Of a stretch of DNA of 24,792 bases, positions 23,035 through 24,792 are shown one piece after another. The translations under genes and the position numbers were made by a program. The notes below the pieces were generated by a model that was given only the letters and a program-made list of their open reading frames with translations, did not search any database and was not told the DNA's origin. Within the stretch, counting starts at the first letter, position 1; the number at the start of each line of letters is the position of its first letter. This DNA is from Candidatus Omnitrophota bacterium (GTDB lineage Bacteria; Omnitrophota; Gorgyraeia; Duberdicusellales; Duberdicusellaceae): NCBI GenBank assembly GCA_015486615.1, contig WFRI01000018.1, positions 1 to 24,792 of the forward strand, read 5' to 3'.

Positions 23035-24240
23035 CTACCTCCCGATTACCTTAGTGATATTGATTATCGGCAAAAACAAAGCAATAACTATCCCGCCGAT
23101 AACAATTCCCAAAAATCCTATTATGAGCGGCTCTATTACGCTGGTTAAACTGGATACGGCAGTATCTACTTCATCTTCATAAAACTCGGATATCTTTGAA
23201 AGCATTTCCTCCATTTTTCCGGTTTTTTCTCCAATAGATATCATCCTGGTTACCATAGCCGGGAAAATCTTACTTTCAGCCAAAGGCACAGAGAGCGGCT
23301 CTCCCTGCTGGACATACTGTTTTGCAGACTGCACTATACTTTCTATTACTTTATTTCCCGAAGTAGCGCCGACAATATTTAAAGCATTAAGTAGAGGAAC
23401 TCCGCTTTTTATCAAAGTAGAAAATGTCCGGCAGAAATGCGCGATAGCAACTTTACTCAAAATATTGCCAAATATTGGAAGGTTTAACAACAGCCGGTCA
23501 AATTTCATTCTTCCTTTAGGTGTGGAGATATATTTTTTCACCAGGATTATAACAACAAAGATAAACACGGTTATCCAGATAAAATTCATTTTCACAAAAT
23601 CGCTAATATTCAGAAGCATCTGTGTAGGGGAAGGAAGCTGCGCATTTAAAGAAGAAAAAATCCGCTTGAAAGTAGGCACAACTTTCACAATAAGAAAAGT
23701 CGTTATAGCTACCGCCATTACTATTACTACTACAGGGTAAGTAAGGCTTGCTCTTACTTTTCTTTTCAAAGCCGTAGTTTTTTCTAAATAAACACTCACT
23801 CTGTCTAAAATATCTGTAAGATTGCCGGAAACTTCACCGGCTTCTACCATACTAATATAAAAATCAGAGAATACACCTCTAAATTCAGACAAAGCAGCAT
23901 TAAACGCTTTTCCTTCCCGGACTTCTGCAAGGATTTTAGAGATAACTTCTTTAAAAAAAGGAGTCTTTACTTGTTCGCTCAATATCTCCAAGGCCTGGAC
24001 CAAAGATATCCCGCTGTTTATAAGAGTTGTAAGCTGACGGGTAAAAATAACTATTTCTTCAGGAGGAACCCTGCCGGAAGATTTTCTGGCAAAAAGATTT
24101 TTTTTTGCTTCTTTTAAAGAAACAATAACCACCCCCTGCTCATGCAGACGGGATATTACTCTGTCTTTAGAAATATCCTCAATAACGCCTTTTAATACCC
24201 TGCCAGTGTTGTCTTTTACTTTATATTCAAATACAGGCAT
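23035..24240 (-). CDS. Type II secretion / type IV pilus inner-membrane protein GspF (PilC family)
   Basis: GspF/PilC is the inner-membrane platform protein on which the assembly ATPase acts to build a pseudopilus or pilus. The 401-residue protein starts with the typical FEYKVKDNTGRVLKGVIE and has two cytoplasmic T2SSF domains (about 65-195 and 265-395), each with the TRQLTTLINSGISLVQAL or CRTFSTLIKSGVPLLNAL pattern. Three membrane segments are visible at about 168-190, 218-236 and 365-392. Its ATG shares one base with the stop of the upstream ATPase (TGATG), a sign of coupling. Whether the system secretes proteins or builds pili cannot be decided, as pilin and secretin genes are outside the window. 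Confidence 0.96.
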   Translation of the reverse strand: MPVFEYKVKDNTGRVLKGVIEDISKDRVISRLHEQGVVIVSLKEAKKNLFARKSSGRVPPEEIVIFTRQLTTLINSGISLVQALEILSEQVKTPFFKEVISKILAEVREGKAFNAALSEFRGVFSDFYISMVEAGEVSGNLTDILDRVSVYLEKTTALKRKVRASLTYPVVVIVMAVAITTFLIVKVVPTFKRIFSSLNAQLPSPTQMLLNISDFVKMNFIWITVFIFVVIILVKKYISTPKGRMKFDRLLLNLPIFGNILSKVAIAHFCRTFSTLIKSGVPLLNALNIVGATSGNKVIESIVQSAKQYVQQGEPLSVPLAESKIFPAMVTRMISIGEKTGKMEEMLSKISEFYEDEVDTAVSSLTSVIEPLIIGFLGIVIGGIVIALFLPIINITKVIGR

Positions 24241-24792
24241 CAGGTCACCCTTAAGATTTCTTCAGGAGTTGTTACTCCATTTACGCATTTATATATACCG
24301 TCTTCCCTTAAACTTTTAAACCCAAATTTTTCCCGGGCATATTTTATTATAGAATCTTCTGATGCCCGTTTAACAATCATTTCTTTTATTTTATCATCAA
24401 CAGGCAGTACTTCCAATATAGCCTCCCGGCCCTTATAACCGGTATTATTGCAAAAAGAACAGCCTTTGCCTCTAAATAAAACTGTTTTCGGGCCCAATCC
24501 CAACTTTTCCCTAAGATACGCGGGAACATTAGTATAAGGCTCTTTGCATCTTGGACATATTTTTCGGCACAGCCTCTGTGCAGAAGTAAGTATAAGTGAG
24601 GAAGCAACCAAAAAAGGCTCAATACCCATATCTACCAAACGGGTAATGGCCCCCACTGCATTATTAGTATGCAAAGTAGAAAAAATCATCTCTCCGGTAA
24701 GAGAAGCCTTTATAGCAATATCAGCGGTTTCAGAATCGCGAATTTCGCCTACCATAATTATATCCGGAGACTGTCTTAGAACAGACCTTAAA
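24240..24792 (-). CDS. GspE/PilB-type assembly ATPase, partial (N-terminus missing)
   Basis: Only the last 183 residues are in the window; the frame runs through the right edge. The visible part begins LRSVLRQSPDIIMVGEIRDSETADIA, containing the Walker B and Asp-box region of secretion ATPases, and continues with ASLTGEMIFSTLHTNNA, the His-box. A zinc-binding pair CPRC and CSFC, about 37 residues apart, is typical of GspE and PilB. The protein powers pilus or pseudopilus assembly at the inner membrane. It overlaps gspF by one base. An ATG at 24755 lies in mid-domain and is not the true start. Confidence 0.96.
   Translation of the reverse strand, partial: LRSVLRQSPDIIMVGEIRDSETADIAIKASLTGEMIFSTLHTNNAVGAITRLVDMGIEPFLVASSLILTSAQRLCRKICPRCKEPYTNVPAYLREKLGLGPKTVLFRGKGCSFCNNTGYKGREAILEVLPVDDKIKEMIVKRASEDSIIKYAREKFGFKSLREDGIYKCVNGVTTPEEILRVT

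Overview
This window looks like a chromosomal segment from an uncultured, Gram-negative-type bacterium with an AT-leaning genome. The evidence is a lipobox on a Ctp-type protease, GspE/GspF-type secretion or pilus proteins, a bactofilin, a full GatCAB amidotransferase and a tRNA without an encoded CCA end. The gene content and style would fit a candidate phylum such as Omnitrophota, but that is inference; no rRNA or other taxonomic marker is present. Every protein gene and the single tRNA lie on the minus strand, so transcription runs from high to low coordinates. Apparent plus-strand frames are all shadows. There is no gene-free stretch over 300 bases; the longest gap is 168 bases (14752-14919). 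No insertion sequence, phage gene or CRISPR array was seen.

In transcription order the window begins with the end of a GspE/PilB-type ATPase (24240-24792, cut by the edge) and GspF/PilC. A glgC-mnmG-hflX group follows, probably from a promoter upstream of glgC. Next comes a dense protein-quality-control block: an HspR/MerR-like regulator with its own promoter, hsp20, clpB, a ribosome hibernation factor (hpf), then hrcA-grpE-dnaK-dnaJ. The last group continues with almost no gaps into gatC-gatA-gatB, a lipoprotein S41 protease and tsaD, making a likely nine-gene operon. Downstream are a bactofilin fused to a helix-turn-helix, a small helix-turn-helix protein with a C-terminal membrane anchor, elongator tRNA-Met, a lone GroES-family protein, and a very large GH94-type phosphorylase-like protein that runs off the left edge.

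Regulation is the most informative part. A near-perfect CIRCE operator overlaps the hsp20 promoter, a degenerate CIRCE lies just after a good promoter in front of hrcA, and a 14-bp palindrome with CIRCE-like half-sites precedes clpB. The hsp20 leader can fold into a 10-bp hairpin in which four U residues pair with the Shine-Dalgarno sequence, the signature of a FourU RNA thermometer. Hsp20 may therefore be controlled both by HrcA at the DNA level and by temperature at the RNA level, with an HspR-like protein encoded just upstream. The HrcA protein itself looks remodelled, with an odd extra linker and a missing central segment.

The best candidates for something undescribed are the hsp20 thermometer plus CIRCE arrangement, the shortened HrcA, and the neighbouring pair of a bactofilin-HTH fusion and a membrane-anchored HTH protein, which could connect DNA to a cytoskeletal polymer or to the membrane.
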